Shown here: positions 19,901-27,255 of the stretch, one piece after another | Numbering within the stretch: the stretch's first letter is position 1 | How the letters are laid out: the number at the start of each line of letters is the position of its first letter | Origin: Candidatus Cloacimonadota bacterium | Lineage (GTDB): Bacteria; Cloacimonadota; Cloacimonadia; Cloacimonadales; TCS61 | DNA: 64,000 bases | NCBI GenBank assembly: GCA_021734835.1 | Contig: JAIPIH010000006.1 | Location: forward strand, 62,001 to 126,000 | Direction of reading: 5' to 3' | Notes under the pieces: model-generated | What the model was told of the DNA's origin: nothing | The model's database searches: none | Seen by the model: only the letters and a program-made list of their open reading frames with translations | Translations under genes and position numbers: made by a program

Positions 19901-20113
19901 ATGGAAATAATGGATCGTATTAAGATCTTCTACACCGGAAATGAAAAAATAAGGGGAGTTTTTGATAAATATGCTGATTATATTAAATCTGAAACACTAT
20001 CTGATTCTTTTCACTATTGCAGTAGTGCGAAAGAAGATATGATCAAATGGGATATTAACAAGAATGAAGTCTTTATGACAGTTGAGAAAAGTAAAAAAAT
20101 AGATATTGAATAG
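16970..20113 (+). CDS. ileS: Isoleucyl-tRNA synthetase
   Basis: A 1047-residue class I aminoacyl-tRNA synthetase that charges tRNA-Ile. It shows the HIGH-equivalent GMPGIHH in PPTANGMPGIHHVIART, GWDTHGLPVEIEVEK, the CP1 editing segment with TTTPWTL and DDGTGVVHTAPAFGQDDY, and KMSKSKGNSVNP. Cysteine pairs (YCPSCGTP, WRCDSP, CSECG, CECGG) fit zinc-binding insertions. The GIHH form and length resemble Bacteroidota enzymes. ATG 16970 is chosen because CAGGAG lies just upstream; a GTG at 16931 would add 13 residues and overlap the preceding gene. No T-box-like leader is visible. Confidence 0.97.
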   Translation: MYKKFDTKEKTSEFEKRIRDYWVKNKIAQKSETYRDNSKKFIFFEGPPTANGMPGIHHVIARTLKDSVCRYKTMKGFQVKRKAGWDTHGLPVEIEVEKQLKLNDKKEVEEYGLEKFNRKCRDSVFSYEKEWREMTKEMGYWIDLDHPYITLENNYIESVWWILNDFFRKGLIYKGHKIVPYCPSCGTPLSSHEVAQGYQETEDPSIFTKFKIKNEENTYFLAWTTTPWTLISNVALVVHPEAAYVKIKIEDEHFILAKARLEVIDQEYKIVEEYQGSDLEHIEYEQLFPFVVPEEKAFFVGLADYVTMDDGTGVVHTAPAFGQDDYDLGQKYGLPIIQPVDGSGKFNEQIKDWAGIFVKDADKGIIRNLKDRNLLYKRKQIIHSYPFCWRCDSPLIYFARSSWYIKTSNYKQQMITNNKTINWVPDFVGEKRFGEWLENNIDWAISRDRFWGTPLNVWVCSECGKLDSTGSVKELLEKGKMKDGSAVPADIELHRPYVDEIVFECECGGKMLRTPEVIDCWFDSGAMPFAQWHYPFENSEKFFQELFPADFISEGIDQTRGWFYSLLAISTMLTGISAFKNVLVNDLILDKKGQKMSKSKGNSVNPIRLMNDYGADAIRWYLLAVSPPWVPTKFDENGVNETINKFFGTLKNVYSFYITYANIDNFDASKYIFKEEKAIEIDKWIISKLNNLIKVVIINNDEYNLTRSVRAIQNFVIDDLSNWYVRRSRRRYWELELSENKIEAYLTLHHVLTEVCKIMAPFAPYLAEEIFTNITGKESVHLDEYPQLNDKSIHLKLEEEMDTVIKLVSLGRAARNNCQIKVRQTLAALYVPEKFKSLIVRMENLIKEEINVKEIKYISDKDDFVTYEFKANFKIMGPKYGKHIGRIVSALSKMDANHIVETLHQGKDYFLEMDGSTFKLTEEDLIISIKDKEGFVFESYNKELFVALEITLNEELLQEGLARELVNKIQNTRKDKDMEIMDRIKIFYTGNEKIRGVFDKYADYIKSETLSDSFHYCSSAKEDMIKWDINKNEVFMTVEKSKKIDIE

Positions 20114-20123
20114 GAGATAATAT

Positions 20124-21368
20124 ATGGCTAAGATCAAACCTTTTTTTGGAGTTAGACCTGCAGCGGATAAGATCAAAGAGGTGGCTTCTCCTCCTTATGA
20201 TGTCTTGAATTCTTCTGAAGCTAGAGAGCAAGTAAAAGGTAATCCAAACAGCTTTCTTCATGTTGTAAAACCGGAAGTAGATTTACCGGAAGATATTGAT
20301 GTGTACGACGAAAAAGTCTATCAAAAAGGGAGAGACAATCTCTACAAAATGTTAAATGATAAGATATTGATACAGGATGAAGAACCTTGTTTCTATTTGT
20401 ATCGTCTTGTTATGGGTAGTATTGATCAAATAGGTTTGGTAGCCGGAGCTTCGATTGAAGATTATGAAACAGGTAAGATTAAAAAACATGAACACACAAG
20501 GGCTAATAAAGAGGCTGACCGGATAAAACACGTAGATACTTTAAATGCTAATACTGGACCTGTTTTTCTTACCTACAGAGCGAGGAAGGACATCAATATT
20601 ATAGTAAATGAAATTTTAAAAGAAAATCCGCTTTATGATTTTAAAACTGACGATGGTATTAAGCATATATTCTGGAAAATTGATCAGCAGAATGATATTG
20701 ATAAAATTGAAAAAATATTTGCAGATATTGATTTTTTATATGTTGCGGATGGACATCATCGTTCTGCTTCCGCAACTAAAGTTGGGCAAATCAGGAGAGC
20801 AGCGAATCATGATCACAAGGGAACCGAAGAATACAATGTCTTTCTCTCCGTTATCTTCCCGGATGAGCAGCTTTATATTATGGATTACAACCGTGTTGTA
20901 AAAGATCTTAATGGAAATTCTGTTGAAGAATTTTTAGATAAAGTAAAAGAAAAGTTCATAGTTGAAGAATTCTCAAAAACCAACAGTTATAAACCGGATA
21001 AGATGCATACTTTTGGAATGTATTTTGATAAAACCTGGTACAAAATTACCCCAAAAAAAGGTACATTTGATGAAAATGATCCGGTCAACTCGCTTGATGT
21101 TGCGATTCTGCAAAATAATTTATTAACTCCGATCTTAGATATTGGCGATCCGCGCAAAGATGAAAGAATTGATTTTGTAGGCGGCATTCGCGGATTGGAT
21201 GAATTATCTAAAAGAGTGGATGCTGGAGAAGCTGTTGCTTTCAGCATGTTCCCAACAACTATTAAACAATTGATGGCAATAGCTGATGCTGGAAAAGTGA
21301 TGCCTCCAAAATCTACTTGGTTCGAACCAAAACTTCGTTCTGGGATCATAACTCACCTGTTAGACTAA
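20124..21368 (+). CDS. DUF1015 family protein
   Basis: A 414-residue cytosolic protein of the widespread DUF1015 family. It begins with the family hallmark PFFGVRPAADK ... ASPPYDVLNSSEAR and contains HEHTRANKEADRIKH and the diagnostic VADGHHRSASATK near the middle. The DGHHR motif resembles the ParB/sulfiredoxin-like fold, in which some relatives bind nucleotides or phosphorylate serine; the function of this family is not established to my knowledge. AGGAGA precedes ATG 20124, 10 bp after ileS. It is followed by rimO and trpS, so it sits within a translation-gene run. Confidence 0.88.
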   Translation: MAKIKPFFGVRPAADKIKEVASPPYDVLNSSEAREQVKGNPNSFLHVVKPEVDLPEDIDVYDEKVYQKGRDNLYKMLNDKILIQDEEPCFYLYRLVMGSIDQIGLVAGASIEDYETGKIKKHEHTRANKEADRIKHVDTLNANTGPVFLTYRARKDINIIVNEILKENPLYDFKTDDGIKHIFWKIDQQNDIDKIEKIFADIDFLYVADGHHRSASATKVGQIRRAANHDHKGTEEYNVFLSVIFPDEQLYIMDYNRVVKDLNGNSVEEFLDKVKEKFIVEEFSKTNSYKPDKMHTFGMYFDKTWYKITPKKGTFDENDPVNSLDVAILQNNLLTPILDIGDPRKDERIDFVGGIRGLDELSKRVDAGEAVAFSMFPTTIKQLMAIADAGKVMPPKSTWFEPKLRSGIITHLLD

Positions 21369-21412
21369 ATAATTGAAGTAGTTATCAGATAAATATTTAG
21401 TAAGATGAAATA

Positions 21413-22687
21413 ATGAAAAAATACATAATTATCAGTTTGGGTTGTTCCAAAAACCTCGTTGATAGCGAAGTTTTTGCCTTTATCACCGAATCAGCATGCT
21501 ACCAACAAACTGAAGATCCGGCTCAAGCAGAGCTTATAATCATCAATACTTGCGGTTTTATTCTAGATGCTAAGGAAGAAGCTATATCTACTATTCTCGA
21601 AGCTGCTGAGTTGAAATCAACAGGTAAATGTAAGAAGATGATAGTCACAGGTTGTTTTGTAAAAAGATATTTTGAGGATATAGAAAAATCATTTCCTGAA
21701 ATTGATGAGATCATCCAATTGAAAGATTTTGAAACTTATAAAAAAATTCTAAATATAAAATCTGATGAAGGCAGAAAATTACTTACATTACCTCATTTTG
21801 CCTATCTCCGCATTAGTGATGGTTGTAATAATCATTGCTCTTACTGTGCTATACCATCAATTAGAGGAGAGCTGAAAAGTATTTCGCTGGAAAAACTTTT
21901 GGAAAATGCAAAATCACTAGTTGATCGTGGTGTAAAAGAAATCGTTCTCACAGCTCAGGATACAGCTCAATACGGAATTGATCTTTATGGCAGACAAATG
22001 TTGCCAGAACTGCTTGAAAAGTTAAACGAGATCAAAGATTTGGAATGGATCAGAATATTATATCTTCATCCTGCTCATATTTCAACATTGCTGATTGATA
22101 CAATTAGCTCACTACCAAAAGTGTGTAAATACTTTGAAATTCCCATTCAACACATCAACAACGATATCTTGAAAAGTATGAATAGAAAAGTTACGAAAAA
22201 GCAAATAATTGGGAGTATTGAAAGTATCAGATCCAAAATTCCGGAAGCTGTTATTAGAACAACACTGATAACCGGATATCCGGGTGAAACAGAAGAAAAT
22301 TTTGAAGAATTATTAGAGTTTATTAAACTTGTTAAGTTTGAGCGGTTAGGAGCTTTTACTTATTCCAGAGAACAAGATACACCAGCTTTCGATCTCGCTG
22401 AACAGGTTTTAGAAGAAGTTGCTGAACAAAGAAAGGATATGATCATGGCTCTTCAGCAGGAAATATCTGAAGAATTTCTTGCAGGATTAGTAGGGAAGAG
22501 GATAAAGGTCATTATTGATAAAGAAAGTACTTTAGAAGATTATATTTTGGAAGGAAGAAGTTATTTTGATTCACCGGAAATTGATGGGATTGTATTGATA
22601 ACTGAAGGTAAGGCTGAACCCGGTGATATTGTTGTTGTAGAAATAACTGATTCCTGGGAATATGATCTAATTGGAAAAATTGTATAA
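21413..22687 (+). CDS. rimO: Ribosomal protein S12 methylthiotransferase
   Basis: A 424-residue radical SAM enzyme that adds a methylthio group to an aspartate of ribosomal protein S12. The N-terminal MTTase domain has three cluster cysteines (SLGCSKNLVDSE, INTCGF, VTGCF). The radical SAM motif is CNNHCSYCAIP at about residue 140, and IPSIRGELKS follows. GYPGETEENF and a C-terminal TRAM-like domain complete the family layout. SLGCSKN at the N-terminus and the length favour RimO over MiaB. The ribosome-binding site is weak. trpS starts 15 bp downstream. Confidence 0.93.
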   Translation: MKKYIIISLGCSKNLVDSEVFAFITESACYQQTEDPAQAELIIINTCGFILDAKEEAISTILEAAELKSTGKCKKMIVTGCFVKRYFEDIEKSFPEIDEIIQLKDFETYKKILNIKSDEGRKLLTLPHFAYLRISDGCNNHCSYCAIPSIRGELKSISLEKLLENAKSLVDRGVKEIVLTAQDTAQYGIDLYGRQMLPELLEKLNEIKDLEWIRILYLHPAHISTLLIDTISSLPKVCKYFEIPIQHINNDILKSMNRKVTKKQIIGSIESIRSKIPEAVIRTTLITGYPGETEENFEELLEFIKLVKFERLGAFTYSREQDTPAFDLAEQVLEEVAEQRKDMIMALQQEISEEFLAGLVGKRIKVIIDKESTLEDYILEGRSYFDSPEIDGIVLITEGKAEPGDIVVVEITDSWEYDLIGKIV

Positions 22688-22702
22688 ATATCGGGAGGCT
22701 GA

Positions 22703-23698
22703 ATGAATAAAGGTATTTCACTTACAGGCATTAAGCCGACAGGAACACCGCATATCGGAAATTATTTTGGTGCTATTAAACCTGCCATCAAATTAACAAA
22801 AGATTATGACGCTAGATATTTCATTGCAGATTATCATGCTTTGAATTCAACTAAAGATCCGAAAAAGATCAAAAAGATGACTTATGAAGTAGCAGCTACG
22901 TGGCTTGCCTGTGGACTGGAGCCAGATAAAGCTTTAGTTTATAAGCAGTCACAAGTGGCGGAAACCTTTGAGTTATCGACCATCCTCCTGGCCTTCACTG
23001 CAAAGGGTTTGATGAATAGAGCACACGCATACAAGGCATTAGTTCAAAAAAATTCTGACCTGAAACGAGATATCGATGATGGAGTGAATATGGGTTTATT
23101 TACTTATCCGGTACTTATGGCAGCAGATATACTGTTGTTTGATTCTGATGTCGTTCCAGTTGGAAAAGATCAAGCTCAACACCTGGAAATGACCATTGAT
23201 ATTGCTCAAAGTCTTAATCACATTTATAATAAAGATATTCTCACAATTCCAAAACCCCTTATTAGGAAGAAAACCCAAAATGTTACAGGTTTGGATGGAA
23301 GGAAAATGAGTAAAAGCTATAATAATACAATTCCGCTGTTTCTTCCTCCAAAGAAATTGAGAAAACTGATTATGAAAATTGTAACAAATTCACAATCAAT
23401 AGAGGAAGTAAAATCTCCGGATGATTGCAATGTATTTAAACTTTATAAACTTTTTGCTTCAGAACAGCAGCAGGAAAAACTCAGAGAAAAATATTTAGCC
23501 GGCGGAATGGGCTGGGGTCATGCAAAGCAGGAACTGTTTGAGATCATGAATGAAACAGTTGAACCAATGCGGGAGAAATATAATATTCTGATAGAGAATA
23601 AAAAATATATTGATGATATTTTAGAAACCGGCTCAAATAAAGCCAGAGAAATCGCAGCAAAGAAAATGGAATATATAAAAAAAAACCTTGGATTCTAA
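22703..23698 (+). CDS. trpS: Tryptophanyl-tRNA synthetase
   Basis: A 331-residue class Ic synthetase that charges tRNA-Trp. It has TGIKPTGTPHIGNYFGA (HIGH-type motif), YFIADYHALN, the anticodon/adenylate region PVLMAADILLFDSDVVPVGKDQ, and GRKMSKSYNNTIPLF. Length matches the compact bacterial enzyme. GGGAGG precedes ATG 22703. Confidence 0.96.
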   Translation: MNKGISLTGIKPTGTPHIGNYFGAIKPAIKLTKDYDARYFIADYHALNSTKDPKKIKKMTYEVAATWLACGLEPDKALVYKQSQVAETFELSTILLAFTAKGLMNRAHAYKALVQKNSDLKRDIDDGVNMGLFTYPVLMAADILLFDSDVVPVGKDQAQHLEMTIDIAQSLNHIYNKDILTIPKPLIRKKTQNVTGLDGRKMSKSYNNTIPLFLPPKKLRKLIMKIVTNSQSIEEVKSPDDCNVFKLYKLFASEQQQEKLREKYLAGGMGWGHAKQELFEIMNETVEPMREKYNILIENKKYIDDILETGSNKAREIAAKKMEYIKKNLGF

Positions 23699-23733
23699 AT
23701 TGAAGAGCTCACAAGGCTTGGTGATAATTATAG

Positions 23734-23762
23734 TTGACACTAAAAAGGGGCACAAATAATTG
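23734..23762 (+). promoter_or_regulatory. Candidate promoter for secG/tRNA-Leu
   Basis: TTGACA at 23734 is followed after 19 nt by ATTG, and AATAAT lies at 23755-23760. It is 53 bp upstream of the secG ATG and matches the recurrent TTGAC-N19-TTTG pattern. Confidence 0.4.
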
Positions 23763-23791
23763 TGTTTCGCAGTAATTAATTAGGAGATAAA

Positions 23792-24133
23792 ATGTACACA
23801 TTATTAATGGTAATACATGTAATAATTTCAATAGCTTTAATTCTAGTAATTTTGGCTCAATCTAGTAAAGGCGGTGCACTTGATGGTATGGTAGGTGGAA
23901 CTGCTTCAAGTGTTCTGGGCGGACAAGGCGCATCTAAATTTTTAAAAAATGCAACACAAATTCTAGCTGCCCTTTTTATGATAAATTGTATTTTGTTAGC
24001 TTTTCAATTAAAGGGTGGGAAAGCTTCTGCTACGAGCAAAGCAGTTGAGAAAATGAAAAAGGAACAAGTCACAGAACAGCCTGCTGAGCAGGAAAAATTA
24101 CCTGCACTTCCCGATGAAGTACCAGCAGAATAA
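23792..24133 (+). CDS. secG: Protein translocase subunit SecG
   Basis: A 113-residue inner-membrane subunit of the SecYEG channel. Two transmembrane helices (about 3-22 and 52-72) flank the conserved loop LAQSSKGGALDGMVGG ... SSVLGGQGASKFL. The C-terminal 40 residues are charged and rich in Pro and Glu, as in many SecG proteins. AGGAGA precedes the ATG. A tRNA-Leu gene follows 15 bp later, as is common next to secG. Confidence 0.93.
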   Translation: MYTLLMVIHVIISIALILVILAQSSKGGALDGMVGGTASSVLGGQGASKFLKNATQILAALFMINCILLAFQLKGGKASATSKAVEKMKKEQVTEQPAEQEKLPALPDEVPAE

Positions 24134-24148
24134 TTATTCGTTAAAATA

Positions 24149-24236
24149 GCAGAAGTGGTGGAATTGGCAGACACGCAAGACTAAGGATCTTGTACCCATT
24201 GCGGGTGTGCGGGTTCAAGTCCCGCCTTCTGCACCA
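24149..24236 (+). tRNA. tRNA-Leu (anticodon AAG)
   Basis: Cloverleaf read by hand: acceptor GCAGAAG pairs with CTTCTGC (24226-24232), the D arm has GTGGAATTGGCAGAC, the anticodon stem CAAGA/TCTTG encloses the 7-nt loop CTAAGGA with AAG at 24183-24185, a long variable arm ACCC/GGGT marks a class II leucine tRNA, and the T arm is GCGGG-TTCAAGT-CCCGC. The CCA end is encoded. An A34 leucine tRNA is uncommon in bacteria and would be expected to be edited to inosine. Confidence 0.95.
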
Positions 24237-24243
24237 TAATTTT

Positions 24244-24272
24244 AAAACCGTTCTTAACCGAACGGTTTTTTT
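24244..24272 (+). terminator. Intrinsic terminator after tRNA-Leu
   Basis: AAAACCGTTC and GAACGGTTTT form a 10-bp stem around a 6-nt loop, ending in seven T residues. It starts 8 bp after the tRNA and closes the secG/tRNA unit. Confidence 0.9.
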
Positions 24273-24326
24273 AGTTAGCAATTTGCAAATAATTTATTAA
24301 TTTATTTATAAATAATCGAGGTCATT

Positions 24327-24875
24327 ATGAAAAAGTTAAACTTATTTATTGTCTTCGTCATTATCTTTTCATTTTTACCAGCTGAAAACGTAAAAACTGA
24401 TACGAATTTAGAGGAAAAACTTATTGATCAAAGTGCTTATGCTGGATCCCCAGTAGCAGCGGGAGATGAGATCAATTCTTACGGAACTCCAATGGAAGCT
24501 AAAACTCTGGTTGAAGATGCTATTGTATTCATGCACAATATTGAACTGGAGAAAGCATTTAGTGAGTTTAATCAGCAAAATGGTAATTTTCATCACAAAG
24601 ATCTTTACATTTTCGTTTTCGATATGGATGGTAATATGATCAGTCATGGTGCTGAAGAATCTTTGATTGGAAAAAATTTGATCGATCTCAAAGACTCTGC
24701 CGGGAAATACTTTGTTAAAGATTTTCTAGAGCTTATGAGTAAATCAGATAACGGTTGGATTGAATATTACTGGAGAAATTACGAAAATCAAAAGGTAGAA
24801 ATGAAATTGACTTATTTGAAAAAATTCAATAAAAATCTTTTTGTTGGATGCGGTGCTTATCAGCCAAGGTATTAG
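24327..24875 (+). CDS. Exported single-Cache (sCache_2-like) domain protein
   Basis: A 182-residue protein with an N-terminal signal peptide (MKKLNLFIVFVIIFSFLPAE). The remainder resembles a small extracytoplasmic Cache sensor domain: LYIFVFDMDGNMISHG, LIGKNLIDLKDSAGKYFVKDFLE, GWIEYYWRNYE and a final FVGCGAY. Such domains normally bind small ligands in chemoreceptors and kinases; here it stands alone without a signalling output. GAGGT lies upstream of ATG 24327. It follows the tRNA terminator as its own unit and its stop overlaps the convergent lipoprotein gene by 4 bp. A free periplasmic ligand-binding role is inferred. Confidence 0.78.
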   Translation: MKKLNLFIVFVIIFSFLPAENVKTDTNLEEKLIDQSAYAGSPVAAGDEINSYGTPMEAKTLVEDAIVFMHNIELEKAFSEFNQQNGNFHHKDLYIFVFDMDGNMISHGAEESLIGKNLIDLKDSAGKYFVKDFLELMSKSDNGWIEYYWRNYENQKVEMKLTYLKKFNKNLFVGCGAYQPRY

Positions 24876-25312
24876 TTAGGGAGCGGTTCAAAAGAGAAAT
24901 CACGCCCACATAATTTCCAGCCTCCAAACTGACGATAAAAATAGCTGATATCTCCATTTTCTTCGGAAGGTTCTTCCGTCACAAGATCATTTAAACTCAT
25001 TGTAAAGTAGGCGGTTGCAAAATCACCTTCTATTATTATCTCAATATTCTCAAAACTAAGAACATCATAATCGTTGATCCTAATGATCCAAATGTTTTGT
25101 TCCCAATCAAAATCATTTCCGTTATGCATGAAGAGCGGGTCATAATACTGCATGATACTATCGATATCATTATAACTAAAATTGATCTGAATAGAATCCA
25201 GAATATGTCTGATCTCGTTATCATCCAATTCATCAGGAGAAGTTGTTTCACAAGAAATAAACATCAATACAATTAGAATAAAGGATATTTTATAAATTAT
25301 CTTCACAATCAA
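24872..25312 (-). CDS. Putative lipoprotein with NTF2-like features
   Basis: A 146-residue protein with a lipoprotein signal (IVLMFISC, cysteine at 20), so probably anchored in the envelope. The body (IRHILDSIQINFSYNDIDSIMQYYDP, then FATAYFTMSL and a final GGWKLCGRDF) resembles SnoaL/NTF2-like domains by layout, but I see no catalytic residues. It starts at a TTG overlapping the stop of the esterase-PDZ gene (TTGA), which suggests coupling. Function is unknown. Confidence 0.7.
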   Translation of the reverse strand: MIVKIIYKISFILIVLMFISCETTSPDELDDNEIRHILDSIQINFSYNDIDSIMQYYDPLFMHNGNDFDWEQNIWIIRINDYDVLSFENIEIIIEGDFATAYFTMSLNDLVTEEPSEENGDISYFYRQFGGWKLCGRDFSFEPLPN

Positions 25313-26829
25313 TTAACACTTAATACTATTTTATTTACCCAAACTGCATTCTTGTCATGATTTTCTAAGAAATTATTGTACATGAATTTCCGGTCTATCA
25401 TCACAGTATCTTCAAAAACTTTTTCTCCATTTAAGGTTATCATTAATGGAATATCCAGGTTAACCATATTCGGATGAATATAAATTGTTATTTCGGAAAC
25501 ACGAGATGTCTCGATTTTAAAATGATTACCGTAATACCTTGCTTTTACTGCTCCTGAAGGCATTGAGTAATCTAAAGCATCATAATAAAGAACTTCCGGA
25601 AACTTACCTGATAATTGTATCTCTTTATCTGCACGTAAAACAGCTAATGTAAAGTGATCACCACGTATTTTCTCATTTCGTAATTCCAGTAACTCCTCAA
25701 TATTACCTGCTTCTATTCCATCCATTTTTATGATTACATCATTTTCTTTTAAACCCATGGTCTCAGCAGCAGATCCCTGTACTATTTTAGTAATCCTGGT
25801 TCCATAATCCTCATATTCACGGTCATTATAAAACCCGAATGAGATTCTCTCATCTGCTATTTCCATATTGTATTCTATCTGCCAATCTTGTTGAATTAGT
25901 AAAGTATCGATAGCAGTTATTTGAAGCCAGTCACATTTGCCATAATCGAGAGTGGATGTCTCCCAGTACATTTCCGATTTAAAGATATCTCTGGTTTTAG
26001 TTTTCATATTCTCAAATAATTTAGGAAGCTCATTTTCAGCATAATCAAACGAGTGCCCGATACCCCAATATTCTTTGTAAAAAATGTCTGCATCTGCGTC
26101 CAAGGAAAGTTCTATGAATTTCCGCATTTCTTTAGCAGGATACAGTCCATCTTTATCAGTGTTAACAGCATAAATAGGGCGGTTTTTAAAGTTTGGAAGA
26201 TATACTGGAATTTGTGTAACTACGCTTCCGACCGAGATCATACCATTAAGAGGATAAAAAGCTGCGAAGTCATCAGGTGCATTTAAAGCGAAATGATATG
26301 AGCCGGAGCCGCCGTCAGAAAAACCTGAAATGTTTATCCTGTTGTCATCAATATTATAGTTAGATTTTAATTCCCTTATCTGTGTTTTGATATTATTTAT
26401 CCCGATTAAATTCCACCAGGCGGTAGCATTATTGCCCATTGGAAACAGAATGAACCAGTTGTTTTGCTTTGAGAACTTGGTAAAATAATTCTGTTCTGCA
26501 TATTCCAAGGGAGTTTCATAAAATTCTGGGGTGTTTACACCGCCATGTAGATAGATAACTAAAGGTGTTTTATTATTGCTGTCATAATTACTTGGGACAT
26601 GAAAAATATAAGGAGCCTTTAAAGTATCGTTGATCTCGTTATATTCAATTATAAAAGTACCGGTATTGGTAGGTTGTTTATAATTCTGCCAATTAGATAG
26701 TATCGTAAATAATGAATCATCCGATACCGCCTGATCATAATATAACAGTTTTAGATCATCATTAGTAATATCCGAGTAACATAAGCTAATCGAAAACAAA
26801 ATGATCAAGTAGAATATTAATCTTCTCAT
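25309..26829 (-). CDS. Exported alpha/beta-hydrolase (esterase) with PDZ domain
   Basis: A 506-residue exported protein (signal MRRLIFYLIILFSISLCYS). Residues 70-275 are a PHB-depolymerase-like alpha/beta hydrolase: oxyanion-hole YLHGGV, nucleophile elbow GFSDGGSGS, and a late His in GIGHSFDYAEN. Residues 330-420 look like a PDZ domain (GTRITKIVQGSAAETMGLKENDVIIKMDG). The last 80 residues form a beta-rich tail. The combination suggests a periplasmic esterase or peptidase-like hydrolase with PDZ-mediated substrate or partner recognition; the substrate is not known. No clear ribosome-binding site precedes the ATG. The next upstream gene ends 6 bp away, so these form one operon with 26836-27237. 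Confidence 0.82.
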   Translation of the reverse strand: MRRLIFYLIILFSISLCYSDITNDDLKLLYYDQAVSDDSLFTILSNWQNYKQPTNTGTFIIEYNEINDTLKAPYIFHVPSNYDSNNKTPLVIYLHGGVNTPEFYETPLEYAEQNYFTKFSKQNNWFILFPMGNNATAWWNLIGINNIKTQIRELKSNYNIDDNRINISGFSDGGSGSYHFALNAPDDFAAFYPLNGMISVGSVVTQIPVYLPNFKNRPIYAVNTDKDGLYPAKEMRKFIELSLDADADIFYKEYWGIGHSFDYAENELPKLFENMKTKTRDIFKSEMYWETSTLDYGKCDWLQITAIDTLLIQQDWQIEYNMEIADERISFGFYNDREYEDYGTRITKIVQGSAAETMGLKENDVIIKMDGIEAGNIEELLELRNEKIRGDHFTLAVLRADKEIQLSGKFPEVLYYDALDYSMPSGAVKARYYGNHFKIETSRVSEITIYIHPNMVNLDIPLMITLNGEKVFEDTVMIDRKFMYNNFLENHDKNAVWVNKIVLSVN

Positions 26830-26835
26830 AATTAA

Positions 26836-27237
26836 CTATTTATAAACGTAAATTTTAAAATCACTTATCTCGTCTGGGTCATTTAGGGGGAAATTGAATT
26901 TTTGCAAAACTTTAATATATCTTTTTCTGCTTTTCGGGGGAACTTTTATGTGGGTAAGTTTGCTTGCTATTAGTTCGCCCTGAGTTGTGTATATCTCAAT
27001 CATAAAGGCTTTATCCAATTCTAATGAAGCTCTGCTGGCAATAGTGAAAGATACATCTAAACTGACGCGTGTAATATTTGATAGTTGTATATCTGATATC
27101 TGTATGTTAACTCCCTGTGTCTTCTTCCAACAGTTATGAATAAGTAATCCGACTATTACAGTTACGAGTAAAATAAGTTTTACATAAGTAGGGATGGGTC
27201 TTTTTTTCTTAATATCGATCCTATCAACTGATTTCAT
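26836..27237 (-). CDS. Single-pass membrane protein, unknown function
   Basis: A 133-residue protein with a basic N-terminus, one transmembrane helix (YVKLILLVTVIVGLLIHNC, about 18-36) and an approximately 95-residue extracytoplasmic beta-rich domain resembling an immunoglobulin-like or LEA-type fold (ITRVSLDVSFTIAS ... KVPPKSRKRYIKV). I do not recognise it with certainty. CCGGAG precedes the ATG. It lies 18 bp after gpmI and 6 bp before the esterase gene. Confidence 0.7.
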   Translation of the reverse strand: MKSVDRIDIKKKRPIPTYVKLILLVTVIVGLLIHNCWKKTQGVNIQISDIQLSNITRVSLDVSFTIASRASLELDKAFMIEIYTTQGELIASKLTHIKVPPKSRKRYIKVLQKFNFPLNDPDEISDFKIYVYK

Positions 27238-27255
27238 GATTATAACTCCGGATGG

